64,000 bases of DNA from positions 5,952,001-6,016,000 of the forward strand of contig JAPYXD010000522.1 in NCBI GenBank assembly GCA_030998225.1, in the 5' to 3' direction. The DNA comes from Diplolepis rosae (lineage: Eukaryota; Arthropoda; Insecta; Hymenoptera; Diplolepididae). The notes under the pieces were generated by a model. The model saw nothing but the letters and a program-made list of their open reading frames with translations. It did not search any database and was not told the DNA's origin. The translations under genes were made by a program, and so were the position numbers. This document shows positions 32,120-43,440 of this stretch, in pieces; the first letter of the stretch is position 1; every line of letters starts with the position of its first letter.

Positions 32120-33170
32120 TTTTTGGCAAAAATCGGTTTTATTTCTAAATGTACTCCCCTTTTAGCTCAGTAAAACGAGTCCAACGATCTTTCAACTTTT
32201 CTATGCCTTCCAAATAATACGATTTGTAAAGCCCTCCAAAACACTCTTCTATTTCCCATTCAACTCCTTCGTTCGACTCAAAACGCTTAACACACAGCCA
32301 TCTCTTGAGGTTTGGGAACAGATAATAGTCGCTGGGGGACAGGTTTGGAGAATACGGTAGATGCGGAAACGTTGCAAAACCCAATTCATACTTTTTTGCC
32401 TGTGCAATGTTCGATGTGTGAGATGGTGCATTCTCATAATGAAAAAGAATTTTTTTCTTCTTCTAATGTGACTGTTTCTTTCTGATTTCATCAACTAATC
32501 AATCCAATAATGCAGCATAATATGCTCCAGTAATCGTCCTTCCTTTCTCAAGGTATTCGATGAAGATTACTCTATGTGCATCTCAAAAAACACTAGACAT
32601 AATTTTCCCAATCGATTATTGCGTTTTTGGACGCTTTGGTGCACTTTCACCAGGTTTAACCCATTGTTTTGACCCTTCGCGTGATTCTGGAGTATAGTGG
32701 TGGATCTATTTTCCATCCATCGTCACAGATCGACGCAAAAACTTTTTTGGATTGCAGTTAAAATAGGCCAATTTTTGCTCCGAAGTGGTCACACGAATGC
32801 GTTCTTGGTTGATTATGAGCAATCACGGCACCCAACTTGCACAGAGCTTTCTCATGTACAAATGTGTATAAAAAATATTAATCACATGCTCAGTTGAGAT
32901 TGATAAGATATCAGCTATCTCACGCACTTTCACTTTCGGGTCATTCAAAACAATACCATGGATTTTATTGATCATTTCTGGTGTAGTGGTCTCATTTGGA
33001 CGACCTGAAATTGTTATAGTTTCTGTGTTCGTACGACCACAACGAAATTCGGTAAATCACTTCTGAGAGGTAAATCACTCTTAAATCATGATTCTTTAAA
33101 ATTAAAAATCTGTAGATGGTGTTTGAATAAGCGCAGCTTTATTCTGCTTAACGCAGTGTAACTGTCGATA
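32120..33170 (-). pseudogene. DD34D mariner transposase, decayed
   Basis: Reading the minus strand in changing frames recovers a nearly full mariner protein: G-R-T-N-T-E and G-R-P-N-E near the N-terminal half, K-V-R-E-I-A-D, F-L-R-R-S-V-T-M-D-G-K (first Asp), Y-L-E-K-G-R-T-I-T-G-A-Y-Y, then H-L-P-Y-S-P-N-L-S-P-S-D-Y-Y-L-F (third Asp) and L-K-G-E-Y-I at the end. There are several frameshifts and stops. The second Asp region (near 32430) is out of frame. It resembles the copy at 36720-37766. Confidence 0.85.
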
Positions 33171-33184
33171 GAATTTTTTTGTTA

Positions 33185-33735
33185 CATGGAAAGAACAGTT
33201 TGGTTGTTACAACCAAAGGTTTGGATGTCACAGCCAAAAAAAAATTGGTTAAATATCGCCTAACCAAAGATTTGGTTGTGGCAACCAAAGTTAATGCATA
33301 CAACATCTTTTGGTGGTGCACCCATTCACATAGATGTCGCTTCCCAACCGCTTATGATATTGTACCACTTTAACTTTGGAAATGAGAACCATTATTTTAG
33401 CTTGTAATGCCAAAAAGGATTGTTGTTCTTTCCATAACTTTGGATACGACAACCAAAGTTTGGGTTTAAGACCCAACGCTAGTTGGTACCGTTATTTGCA
33501 GAAAATACAACGGTACCTAATTGGATACGATACCATTCAAACTTTGGGAGCGATATCCAAAGTATGGGTGTTACATCCAAATACACAGTACCATTCGCTT
33601 TGGTAAAAGCAACTATACGTGAATGATATGGGAACCATTTTTTTAGACACAGGACAAAAATAATATTGGTTTTATAACCAAGTACAATACAACCAAAGTA
33701 CTCTCGTTGCCACGACAAAATCTGTTCCTTCCGTG
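33185..33735. mobile_element. AACCAAAG-rich inverted-repeat element
   Basis: The left end CATGGAAAGAACAG and right end CTGTTCCTTCCGTG are inverted relatives flanked by TA on both sides. Inside, AACCAAAG or its complement CTTTGGTT recurs more than ten times, often as GGTTGTNACAACCAAAG. No transposase ORF; ORFs seen here simply read the repeat. The TA duplication suggests a Tc1/mariner-type non-autonomous element. Confidence 0.75.
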
Positions 33736-33839
33736 TATGTATAATATGCGAGTAAGCTTCTTATTCCATAAAATGAAATCATTCGTATACGAATAAAATC
33801 GTTGAAATCAACGGCTAAGAAAAGAAATCACAAGTGTAG

Positions 33840-34135
33840 TTATACACAACGCGCCGCGAAGAGAAACAACGATGGGATAAGCGTCTAATAAGAAACAGTT
33901 TGCAGATTTTGGACGAGTGTTAGCTCGTCCGGGGATACCTAGAAAACACTAAGGAACACACTCCCCGATGGTAAGTCGAACCACACGCGCATCCGATAAA
34001 TCGAGAAAGCCGGATGGGACGAAAGAAGCGTCGAATAAGAAACAATAAGATTCGATCGCTTACTACAGTGTGTAGATTTCTCCGAGTCTTACTCTTCGTG
34101 AGGAGTCGGCTAAACTCGGAAAACGTCGGGTCAGT
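33840..34135 (+). repeat. Two-copy structured block
   Basis: Two related units of about 150 bp follow each other. Each has GCGTCNAATAAGAAACA, then AGTKTGYAGATTT, then a hairpin (GGACGAG/CTCGTCC in the first, CCGAGT/ACTCGG in the second), then AAAAC. The similarity is partial but in the same order. This may be RNA-level structure or simply an old duplicated repeat; no ORF is present. Confidence 0.4.
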
Positions 34136-34659
34136 GTATTCATACTTAGAAACGAGATAATTTTTGTTTTACCAATCCAACAGAAAGATTCGATTAGCGT
34201 CAAAATCGGGGTATCAATGAAACTGTAAGCAACGGATCTTAGCTGGTGAGGAAAAAATCATCCGAAAAGCTACCGGACTAGGCGCTTCTAGCGCCACTAG
34301 CGACGACGAACTTATCGCTAGCTTATAAGAAAGAGAGAAATCTTGGTTTCTGATAAGGTTTTTCCACGCAAAAACACACGAAATTAATTTTTTTCCGTTT
34401 GCAAAAAATTCGGAGGTTGGTTGCTTCCAGGCACTATAACTTGTAAACTAATGAATGGATTTGGCTCAAATTTTAACAGAAGAGATTTGAAGGATGGAAC
34501 TTATCAACAATGATAGCCGTTAGTTATGAGTGACGACCTCTCATGGAAATATTTCATCAATATCAAATACCCTAGTAGTTCCTGTCAATACATTTTTAGA
34601 AGAGGCTGAATATCACTCTATAGAGGTTCCTTTAAGTTGCGTTTCAATTGGATCCCGAA

Positions 34660-34835
34660 AACACTGTACAAAATCTGTCCGCTCCGCGAGTAAATTCTCA
34701 TCGCACGCTTTACGCGCAGCTTGCGAATTTGAGCGCGCCTAGGACGTGCGATTTGATCCTTGTGCTCCGCACTCCGTTCCGTTTGGATCTCGCACTTCAC
34801 ACTTGGTCTTATATTATTCGCATACATTCAAGTTG
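34660..34835 (+). repeat. GC-rich GCTTCGCTCG repeat, copy 2
   Basis: This matches the block at 6285-6420 in order: an AAATCTGTCCG start, ATTCTCATCGCACGC, TTTGAGCGCGCCTAGGA, GTGCGATTTGATC, then ATTCGCATACATTCAAGTT. ORFs on both strands here are products of the GC-rich composition. Confidence 0.6.
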
Positions 34836-34864
34836 ATAATAATATTTTTCATTAATGAACAAAA

Positions 34865-35290
34865 GATATAACATTTTTATGTGCCTCAGGCACGGAAACT
34901 CGTTTTTCCGTTACAGTTGAGAGTAACGGAATGTTGTGTATTCCGTTACAGAGGAATACAATGTAAAAATTGAACTGCGCATGCGCTTATAGTCTTACAG
35001 CGGAACACAATCTTTTTCTTATTCTTCTTCTTCTCACTTCTTCTTCGTACAGCGTTAGCACTTTACTGGCAAAGCCTTGTACATTTGAACTGCGCATGCG
35101 TCTATTGAAATCCATTACTACACAAGATCGATAAAATCAAAATGGCCGGGACTAGTCGTGACATATCAAGTGTAATGACTAGCGCCGCAAACAACTACAA
35201 TACTATATTAGATTCCAGTATACGCGTAAAAACTCGTATCCGCACCAGTCACATAAAATAGAATACGTGCCAATGCAGGAAAATGGAATT
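34865..35290 (+). repeat. GCGCATGCGC dispersed repeat, copy 1
   Basis: About 400 bp that recurs as the reverse complement at about 52255-52640. Shared landmarks are ACAGTTGAGAGTA, TGTTGTGTATT, AACTGCGCATGCGC, a TTCTTCTTCTT tract, GTACAGCGTTAG, TACACAAGATCGA, GACTAGTCGTGA and GAATACGTGCCAATGCA. No coding region. Its 5' side abuts a GCTTCGCTCG block. Confidence 0.7.
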
Positions 35291-35329
35291 TTTCATTTTT
35301 AGAAAAACGTTTTTGATGGATAAAACCAG

Positions 35330-35530
35330 AACCATTAGTCAAAAATAGCTAGTTAAGGAACTCGTCGTTTTTTTCTTCGAGCCCTCAAAAGGTGTGCCAA
35401 ACCGTTTTTCTGGCTCAGGGGGTTCTCAAAATGTAAAGATTTGATGAAAGTTTCGCAAGTGATTTTTCACATGAAACCAATACCTTTTCATATGATAAGA
35501 ATGCAAAAAGATTTTTGTCATGAATAATGA
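35330..35530 (+). repeat. Dispersed repeat tail, copy 3
   Basis: Shares CAGGGGGTTCTCAAAATGTA and the following GATTTGATGAAAGTTTCG and AAACCAATACCTTTTCAT blocks with the ends of the repeats at 6711 and 47308. The CAGA microsatellite is missing. Confidence 0.55.
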
Positions 35531-35756
35531 AAAATTTAAATTTTATAATATTACGTTTCCAGCGACCGTTGGGATCTATGACTCACTCTGTGTATGTATT
35601 GTTTCACAAAAGCACGATGTCTATAAATCTGGCCAAACATAAAATGCACTGTAAATTTATATACTAGTCTCTTTTCGTGCAGGCTCAACAACGATTACTT
35701 CATCTACTGGAACCATATTAGGATATTGTTCCCTAAGATTTTTTAGTTTATTATTT

Positions 35757-35797
35757 TTTAAAGCTATGTATCAATCGGACCACGTGACTAAATTATA
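35757..35797 (+). repeat. Dispersed CACGTG motif, copy 3
   Basis: TTTTAAAGCTATGTATCAAT then CGGACCACGTGACTAAATTA. A diverged copy of the six-member motif. Confidence 0.6.
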
Positions 35798-35870
35798 CGT
35801 TATTTGGGTTGATACGGATTGAAAACTTGGCTAGGATTGGTTTGGATTCATTCGGTTGTTCGAAAATCGA

Positions 35871-36355
35871 CAATTCAAGGTCAAACTTTATTTCTAATAT
35901 AAGCCAAGTTTTTAGAAGGTTTTCGTAGGTAGTTTAATGCGCTGAATAGATAAAAAATAGTAAAAAAGTTCCCGCGGACACCCTTGACCTTGGAAATCTC
36001 TATTTCAAGGCCAAATTTCATTTCTAGTATAAGGCGAGTTTTGAGAAGGTTTTCGTACGTAGTTTGACCCGCTAAACACGTAAAAAACATAAACAACATA
36101 AAGAGAATGAATGCCGCAGAATTTTATGTAACCTTCAGATACGAGGTTAAAGTTCACTACGTTTATGCTGGAAACTAAAATTTCACCTCGAAATAAAACT
36201 TTTCAAGATCAAAGATTCTTTGAGGATTTTTTTCACTGGTTTTCACATTTTTGCGCATCAATGACGCTGGAAAGCCATCTCCAACTTTCGCTTATGCAAA
36301 AAATTAAATGTGACCTTGACTGTAGATTTTCAAGGTCAAGGATACCTCAGTGATT
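35871..36355 (+). repeat. Tandem array containing AAGGTCA words
   Basis: Four diverged units begin with a TCAAGGTCAAA-like word near 35874, 36004, 36200 and 36330. The first two match over about 90 bp including GAAGGTTTTCGTA and GTAGTTT. CTTGACCTTGG and AAGGTCAAGG words recur throughout. The hexamer matches those of the foldback at the start of the window. Confidence 0.55.
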
Positions 36356-36514
36356 TTTTCAGTATTTTTTTCGTATTAAATCCACCAAATTACGTATAAA
36401 AACACTCTGTAATTAAGACGAGACCGAACTTTCTTAGAGCATTTTATTTACTATCACAAATTCTTATCTTGTTATCTCATATTTTACAGAAATGGGGCTA
36501 CACAAATTGATGAT

Positions 36515-36568
36515 ACTGGTAAGGTAGGAATCTAGTCACGTGATTCGGTTGGTCCATAGCCTTAAAAG
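36515..36568 (-). repeat. Dispersed CACGTG motif, copy 4
   Basis: On the minus strand it reads TTTTAAGGCTATGGACCAAC then CGAATCACGTGACTAGATTC and CTACCTTACCAG, a long, well-kept copy. Confidence 0.7.
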
Positions 36569-36719
36569 AACCAGTTTTTATCAGAGCTGCAACAGAATAG
36601 AACCATCAGCTTTTTCTCTGTCCTTCAGATACACATCCCAATAATATATAAACATACACATTACTAAATAAGTTTCCGATATAACTAAGAAAAACACAGT
36701 TTTTTCGGGAAATTCGACT

Positions 36720-37766
36720 TTATTCATCAACATAGTTTCCTTTAAGTGTAATACATTTACTCCAACACTTCTCTAACTTTTCGATACCTTTTTGGTAGAA
36801 TGATTCGTTTTTGCTCTCAAAATAGGTCTTAGTTTCGGCAATAACTTCTTCATTGGATCCAAATCTCTTTCCCAGGAGCATTTTTTTCAGGTCAGCAAAG
36901 AGCCAGTAGTCTCTGGGGACCAGATCTGAAGAATATGTTGAACGAGAAAGCAATTCGAAGCTTAATTCATTGAATTTGACCATCGTTTTCATGGACTTGT
37001 GGCACGGTGCATTGTCTTGGTGAAACAAAACTTTTTCGTTTGCATGTGAGGCCTCTTTTTCTTGATTTCTGTGCTTCATCGATCCAGTAGTGCCATGTAA
37101 TAGTCGCTGTTAATGGTTTTACCTTTCTCAAGATAGTCGATAAACAAAATACCATGCGCGTCTCAAAATGCAGATGCCATAACCTTGCCAGCCTACTGTC
37201 GAGTTTTTGGTTCCTTTGGACGGCTTTCACCAGCTGCTGTCCACTCAGCTGACAATATTTTTGTTTTATGTGTGCAATGGTGGATCCATGCTTCATCCAT
37301 TGTCGCATACCGCCGCAGAAAATCCTTTCTACCTCGTTTGACAGCTCCAAACAGCGCTCTGAATCCTCGATGCGTTGTTGTTTTTGGTCGGGTGTGAGCA
37401 AACGCAGCATCCACTTCGAAAACAACTTACGCATCCCCAAAGATTCGTGCAAAATTGTAATCACACTACCTTCTAATATCTTTAAGGCGTCAGCTATCTC
37501 ACGCAACTTTAATTTACGATTGCCCAAAACTATTTTGTTGAATTTTGTTATGTTTTCCGGAACAACTGCTGATTTTGGGCGACCAGAGCGTTCAGCGTCA
37601 TCGGTGTTTGTACGACCGCGTTTAAATTCGGCATACCGGTCTATGATTCTTGATTTCCCTGGTGCAGAGTCCCCATAACGCTTATCAAGCTACTGTTTTG
37701 CTTCAACAGTATTTTTCCCGTTAAAAAGCAATGTTTGATTAAGACTCGAAACTCTTTTTCATCCAT
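36720..37766 (-). pseudogene. DD34D mariner transposase with frameshifts
   Basis: Start at 37766 (M-D-E-K-E-F-R-V-L-I), stop at 36720. The first part needs one small frame change near 37695 and then reads R-S-G-R-P-K-S-A-V-V and K-L-R-E-I-A-D-A; the middle of the catalytic core changes frame more than once; the last third is open from 37079 and has V-L-F-H-Q-D-N-A-P-C-H (second Asp), a degraded Y-S-S-D-L-V-P-R-D-Y-W-L-F-A-D-L (third Asp) and a full C-terminus ending in L-K-G-N-Y-V-D-E. At about 345 codons it has normal mariner length. It is inactive because of the frameshifts. Confidence 0.9.
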
Positions 37767-37789
37767 TGTTTTGAAAATGACAAAAAATG

Positions 37790-39005
37790 CTTCACCAAAA
37801 CCTCTGTAATTTCTGAACTAAACGTCAGATTGTCATGAAATTTTGACGCCCAGCGTTTGAAGGTTGGTACTATCCATAAATTATGTGGATTTGATAAAAG
37901 TGGTGTCATCTATATGTCAGACCGGAAACATATTGAGTGATGTGTTATGTGGATAGTATGAAAGAGGGTGTAAAATGATAAATCTAAAGTAATTTGAAGA
38001 AAAATATTCAAGTTTAGGATTGAAAATCATAAGCAAGATTATATAGAAGCAATCGGATTAACTTCACACGCAGGTTTCCCAATTTGGCAAAGACCAAGCT
38101 AGCAGGATTCAAGATTAAACCACAGGGTGTAATGTCGGAATGCAACGATCCTACAGCTCTAGTCCAGAGTGACCTCACTATCCAGTCAACCTACCTATAT
38201 TTACTGTGCCTTTGTTTCGAAATGATAATGTCAAGCAATATTTACTCGGGACAAGAAACACTCTTTACGTAAACGGTGTAAAAAATCTGGAAAGCACTTT
38301 TTAGTAGATTTCTCAGGCTTTCAATTATAACGATTTCTTAATTACAAAGATAAAAAGCTTTTACTTGAATTTAACTGGTTTGAAATAAAAATCACAAGAA
38401 GTTTTTTGCAGCTAACGAGAACAAACTAAAATGAAACCAAATATTGTTATGCTCTTTCATTAAAATGTAATTAAAATGCATGCAATGCAACTGCAGCAAA
38501 ATTATCCTCTTTCCAGCTGAAATATTAAGTTTACACAAAAAGCACATCAGCATCAAATTCGTAAAATCGCTTCATCACATCTTCTCTTTCATGAAACAAG
38601 CATTATATCCTTTATTTAGAATTTAAAGATAAAGTTAGTAGGACAATTACCTTATTGTGAGTATACAAATATATTTTCAGAGCGAAGTGCCTGGAAACTC
38701 ATTTCGGTGAACAAGGTAAGGGGTACGAAAGCAACAGGAATTCTAATCAGCTAGCAGCAAAATGAAACATCTAACTGAAGCTGTGGAGAGAGAAAGAGAG
38801 AAGAAGAGAAGGTTGACTGCCTGAAGCCTGAAGCGTCATAACAGGAAATGTTCTCTACCAGTGAGTTCTTGTGTCTGACCCCATTAGTATCAGTCTGTAT
38901 TATTTTCTTGAACTCTATTAATGCTATAAGTTACCTATTTGCTTCGTATGGGAATATATGTATGATTCTGAATCTACATTTTATGTAAAATATAAAAAGG
39001 TAGCC
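37790..39005. other. Non-coding stretch
   Basis: No supported gene. A purine-rich GAGAGAGAAAGAGAGAAGAAG stretch lies at about 38785-38810 and the block 38690-38890 is less AT-rich, with no recognisable frame. Confidence 0.4.
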
Positions 39006-39009
39006 CGTA

Positions 39010-39056
39010 TTTACGCCCAGATGCCACGTGACTAGTTTACTATTTTACCGGCATTT
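39010..39056 (+). repeat. Dispersed CACGTG motif, copy 5
   Basis: The left half is degraded, but GCCACGTGACTAGTTTACTA then TTTTACCGGCA matches the right half of the motif, extending it as far as ACCGG, as copy 6 also does. Confidence 0.6.
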
Positions 39057-39319
39057 CATTTTGTCTGACCCTACTTCCATGCAAAATGAAACACTAAGTT
39101 GAAATGGTATGATCTGTCCAGTAATAAATGTGTATAATTTTTTAAAAATTTGTTCGAAAAAAAGTAATTTTAAAATTATGAAGATTTATGATTAGAGAAA
39201 CCTATCTTCAAAATATTGGGTTAAGTATGAAGCTGGAAGTTCGGATGGAAATTTTGCTCTATATTTTTTCGAATAAAATAACATTTAAATTATTCAAAGT
39301 ATGATCCTGAGGCATCGAT

Positions 39320-40240
39320 ACACTATTGCCATTTCAATGGTAATTCATTTATGTCTTTTGCATAGAAGCCTAGAGGCCGAGAACTAATGAAAAAGCGGAA
39401 TACAATTTCGACAGCCTGATGGGAATTGAATATTTTACCTTGTAAAAAGTTATCAGTTTCTAAATCCAACTCCAGTATTTTTAATTGCGTCCGATTTGCA
39501 GTGTGTAGGCAAACATTATCATATAGGAGAATTGACCTGTCTCTGTTCATTAATCTCGACTGTTATTCTGTCAGATTCACGATGTTGTCCAGTTGTTCCC
39601 AGTAGGTCTCTGCTGTGATCGATTGACCAGGCTTTTTGAAGCTATAATGAATTGAACCGTGACTGTTACACTAAGCAGTAACCATGAGCTTCTTTTGATT
39701 AATTTTTGGTTTTAAACTGTGTTTTGGTGCTTCATCCTTATCTAACCAGCTTAATAAACGCTTACAATTATCATATAGATCCATTTTTAATCAAAAGTAA
39801 CGAAGCGATGCAGAAAAGGCTCTTCTTTATTCCGCTAAAGCAAAGAGACGCAAGCATCAAAACGCTTTTTTCATCTGATGTGCGTTTAATTCGTGTGGAA
39901 CCTATTTGTCAAGCATTTTTACTTTCTTAATTTGACGCAAATTATTCAATATGGTTGGGATAGAGACATCAAATTTCTATACTAACTCACGATTAGCTTG
40001 AGATGTCTCACTCCTCAATAGCTTTCAGTTCATCATCATCATTTACTTTGGGTTGGGGTCTTACGCGTGGTTTATTTTTAAGAATAAAACCCCCAGAAAG
40101 AAATTTTGCAAACCAAAACGATGATTTTACAAAGCATCGATTCATCTGGTAATTACGTACATTTCTCAACTCCTTACGACTTTTTTGCACAACATTTTTT
40201 TCTCAAACTTTTACAGCAACTGCAACAATTCTTACATGAA
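39320..40240 (-). pseudogene. Mariner transposase, decayed
   Basis: The last 75 codons are readable (39550-39323): L-L-Y-D-N-V-C-L-H-T-A-N-R-T, the second-Asp region, then a deletion that removes the third-Asp region, then N-F-L-Q-G-K-I-F-N-S-H-Q-A-V-E and S-R-P-L-G-F-Y-A-K-D-I-N-E-L-P. Upstream the minus strand carries fragments of the rest in several frames to about 40240. It represents a different mariner subfamily from its neighbours, judging by the C-terminal block. Confidence 0.75.
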
Positions 40241-40249
40241 TTTAAAATA

Positions 40250-41950
40250 CACTGACCGATTCAACATGCAATAACTATAGATATTACTGTCCTCTTCTAC
40301 AATGAGCGTGTAACGTCCTAAGGCAATCACATACATTTTATTAACTTTCAAACTTCGAAGGCTGAGCTTTCGCTCAATCGCTTGGGACCCTTTAGGAAAG
40401 CTCCTTAACCTAGGGGAAATGATTTATGATCTGAAAGAATAGGTTTTCCCAATACTTCAACCAAACTGGAGTTTAAAGGAAGAACCAGGAAGGTTTATGA
40501 GGGGAATAAAGGAGCGATCCAGTCTTCGTACAGGACCATAGACTCTCCTTGGAGGAAAAATAACTACCGTTCGATTTAATAAAAGAGATGAGAGGTAATG
40601 TTGACAAAATATGACAAGGAAAGGTAGAGACAGCAAACGATCAAATTAGTACCTACTTATTCTGTATTTGAAGATTATAATTACTTCTAAAAGACTCAGG
40701 AATCTCAATTGAAGATGGGACGAAGGAGCCTGCCACCTGAATACCCGGTACTGGCCTAACCCCAAATTTACTTGGGATTTGATTTTTTTTTTCAGACTGA
40801 CTGACTGAGAGTTAGTAGGTGACTGATGAACTGAGAGATTATTTGATCCTTTTAAAAACGAATCCACACCCTAATCTCCCTACTTCACCATTTTCCTACT
40901 CCTTGGGGTTGTTTCAGTTCTTATATGATTGGTTTACGAAAATAACTAAGTCTCTTATTCGTCTTTTAGGGAAACTTTTTATGGAAATGAGACGCTCACG
41001 CTTTCATGTGATTGGTAAGTCCCATAAGTGCATAAGGAGAGGGAGTACCTTATCTTTCAATAGATCCCCTCCAGAAATGTCTCCTCAAGTACCTTTTTCA
41101 TCTCCAAACGAGACTTTCGAGTCTTATTATTAACCAATAAATCCTAATGCAACCAAATTTGTTACTCTAATTAAAAACTTACATCAAATTAATTGTATAA
41201 AAATAGACCCTAAATGCATTAGATACAAATTTAAACTAATTTTACAATGATATTTGTAAAAGTGCATGGCATAATCTTTTAAGTTTAGATGCTCATGAAG
41301 ACATGAATAGTAATAAAAAAAGGTGATAGCATATAAACTTGAGTTCCACGCTTAAGATACTCGGTTAAGTTGGTCTACGGGAATTAACAATTGAATGTTA
41401 TAAATTCATGATATTTAATTTAGTCTCCAAAAATGGTCTGTTCATTTTTTGAAAAGCTTTCCCATGCGAGAAACATCTGTATAATCTCGTTCAAGTGCTG
41501 GGCGTTATGTGATCCTGGGAAAGTTTAAGTTAGAAGAATTGAGGGAATCTGGAAATTTGTTGTTTTTCAATATTTATTACTTATCTCCATTAGGTTCTTC
41601 AAATCATCTATGTCCACTCAATTCTCTATACGCAGTCTGTCGCGAAAGAAAACTATAAACTTTGAGAGAACCTGGTATGGCGCTGAATAGGGGCCATGTG
41701 CATAGCGCACGGTTGAGTTTGTAAACTTGAGAAAAAAGCTAAAAGGAAAAAAGCGTGGACGTGACAATCGTTAGTACACTGAAATAAAAAAATCTTAGAA
41801 TAATGTTCTATTCTATGTACACCGAATACACATAGCTCAAGTAGAAGAATTTTTAAAGACACCGAGTTGTCCTACTTTACATTTTTTTTTTTTTTTTGTT
41901 GAGGAGGAAAAATGGCGAAATCTTTTATAGACGTTGTACAGGACTCTCCT
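40250..41950. other. Non-coding stretch
   Basis: No supported gene. A plus-strand ORF at 40819-41133 (104 codons) has no domain and no other support. A poly-T run lies near 41881-41898. Confidence 0.4.
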
Positions 41951-41954
41951 AGTA

Positions 41955-42030
41955 CGGGTCTAGGCATACCTGTTAAAACCAAAAAAGCCCCTCTCTCGAA
42001 CCAATACACCGCCCGCAGAACGGCCTTTCG
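41955..42030 (+). repeat. Dispersed repeat end, copy 1
   Basis: CCTGTTAAAACCAAAAAAGC followed by CTCTCGAACCAATACACCGC and CCGC recurs inverted at about 46920-46975. It is the end of some longer dispersed element; a mariner inserted right next to it at 42037. Confidence 0.6.
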
Positions 42031-42036
42031 GCTTTA

Positions 42037-43297
42037 CCAGGGGTGTTAGTTGAAATTTGCCGGTGTTTCCAATAAAGAAAACACTTAATTCTCAAGGGAA
42101 TCTCAAATAATTTTTATTCAAAGTATTGACCATTGGATTCTACACATTTTTCCCATCTTTCAGGCAAATCATGGATACCATTCCAAAAAAAATTTTTCTC
42201 TTTCAAGGCAAACCATTCGACGAGCCATTTTTCGACTTCTTCAAAATTGGCGATGCTCTGCGAGTGAGTGTCCCATCGATGCGAAAAGGTGATAGTCGGA
42301 CGAGGCGAGGTCTGGAGAGTACGGCGGGTGCGATAATATTTCCCAATTCAATGCTTTAAATGTGTTCTTCACCACTTTAGCGGTATGAGACGGTGCGTTC
42401 TCATGTTGTAGGATAACTTTGCCATGTCTTCGGGCCCATTCCGGCCGTTTTTCGATCAACGCATAATTCAAATTGATAATTTGTTGTCGGTAGCCAGGTT
42501 TTAATAACTCGAAGTACACCACACCACACTGGTCCCACCAAACACAGAGCATTGTCTTACGGCCATAGCGATTTGGCCTTGGAGTCGATGGGCCGACCTC
42601 ACCAGGTGAAAGCCATGATTTTTTCCGCTTTGGGTTCTCAGAATAAATCCATTTTTCGTCCACCGTGACAATTCGATGCAGAAAAGATTTCCTTTCGAAC
42701 CGTTGAAGCAGCATTTCACAAATGGTTTTTCGATTTTCCATTTGTCTATCGTTCAGTTGGTGTGGTACCCATTTTCCATACTTTTGGATTTTTTCCATGG
42801 CTTTTAAACGTTGGCAAACTGCTCCTCAGGTCACATTTAGTGTTTGTGTCAATTGTTGTTGCGATTGGGTTGGGTTTTCATCCAATGACGCTTGCAATTC
42901 CTCGTTTTCGAACTTTTTCGCTGCACCAGGATGTGCATTGTCTGTTAGATCGAAATCTCCACTTTTAAATTGACGAAACCATGTCTCACATGTTCTAATC
43001 ACTGGAGCATGTTCACCATAAGTTTCTACCAGCAATCGATGAGCTTCAACTGCTTTTTTCTTTTGATGAAATAAGAAAAGCAACGAATGCCGCAAATGCG
43101 ATTTACTTGGAACGAAACTCGACATATTCACTGAGGTAAACAACTATGATGCTATTATTTTGGCAGAATATAATTGTATATTTTTGAAAGTTATTGTCCC
43201 TAGAACAATATGACATGGATGCCAAATCATAGAAATGTATACATATCTCTAGCGACATCTATGAGTAAAACCGGAAAATTTCAACTAACACCCATGG
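42037..43297 (-). mobile_element. Mariner element, sister copy 1
   Basis: Bounded by CCAGGGGTGTTAGTTGAAAT and its near-complement (ending ACCCATGG), with TA on each side; 1261 bp. The inverted terminal similarity is about 28 bp. It is nearly identical to the element at 49773-51050 except for a 24-bp deletion and point differences. Confidence 0.9.
42118..43125 (-). pseudogene. DD34D mariner transposase, sister copy 1
   Basis: The frame opens at M-S-S-F-V-P-S-K (43125) and shows an N-terminal helix-turn-helix half with a TGA at about 42827 where the sister has CGA, then V-D-E-K-W-I-Y (first Asp), V-I-L-Q-H-E-N-A-P-S-H (second position is Glu, not Asp) and Y-S-P-D-L-A-S-S-D-Y-H-L-F (third Asp). 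It meets a premature stop at 42241 after H-R-Q-F; the true C-terminus (F-E-E-V-E-K-W to N-G-Q-Y-F-E, ending near 42120) lies in another frame. A 24-bp deletion removes the G-E-T-V-N-T-D-R segment. Inactive. Confidence 0.9.
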
Positions 43298-43387
43298 TAA
43301 ACTTCGCGGATCCTACTTTACATTGTCATTTAACAGTGCTCAGTTATACCTCTTTTTGAATGGAAATGAGGGTACAAAAACTGAAAT

Positions 43388-43440
43388 ACCGGCAAGGTAG
43401 TAATCTAGTCATGTTGTCCGGTTGATCCATGGTCTTAAAT
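43388..43440 (-). repeat. Dispersed CACGTG motif, copy 6
   Basis: The minus strand reads TTTAAGACCATGGATCAACC then GGACAACATGACTAGATTAC and TACCTTGCCGGTATTTC. The CACGTG core is mutated to CAACATG, but the rest is well kept. Confidence 0.65.

Noticed and set aside
40819..41133. 104-codon plus-strand ORF
   Set aside because: No recognisable domain, no splice or homology support, and composition is like its surroundings.
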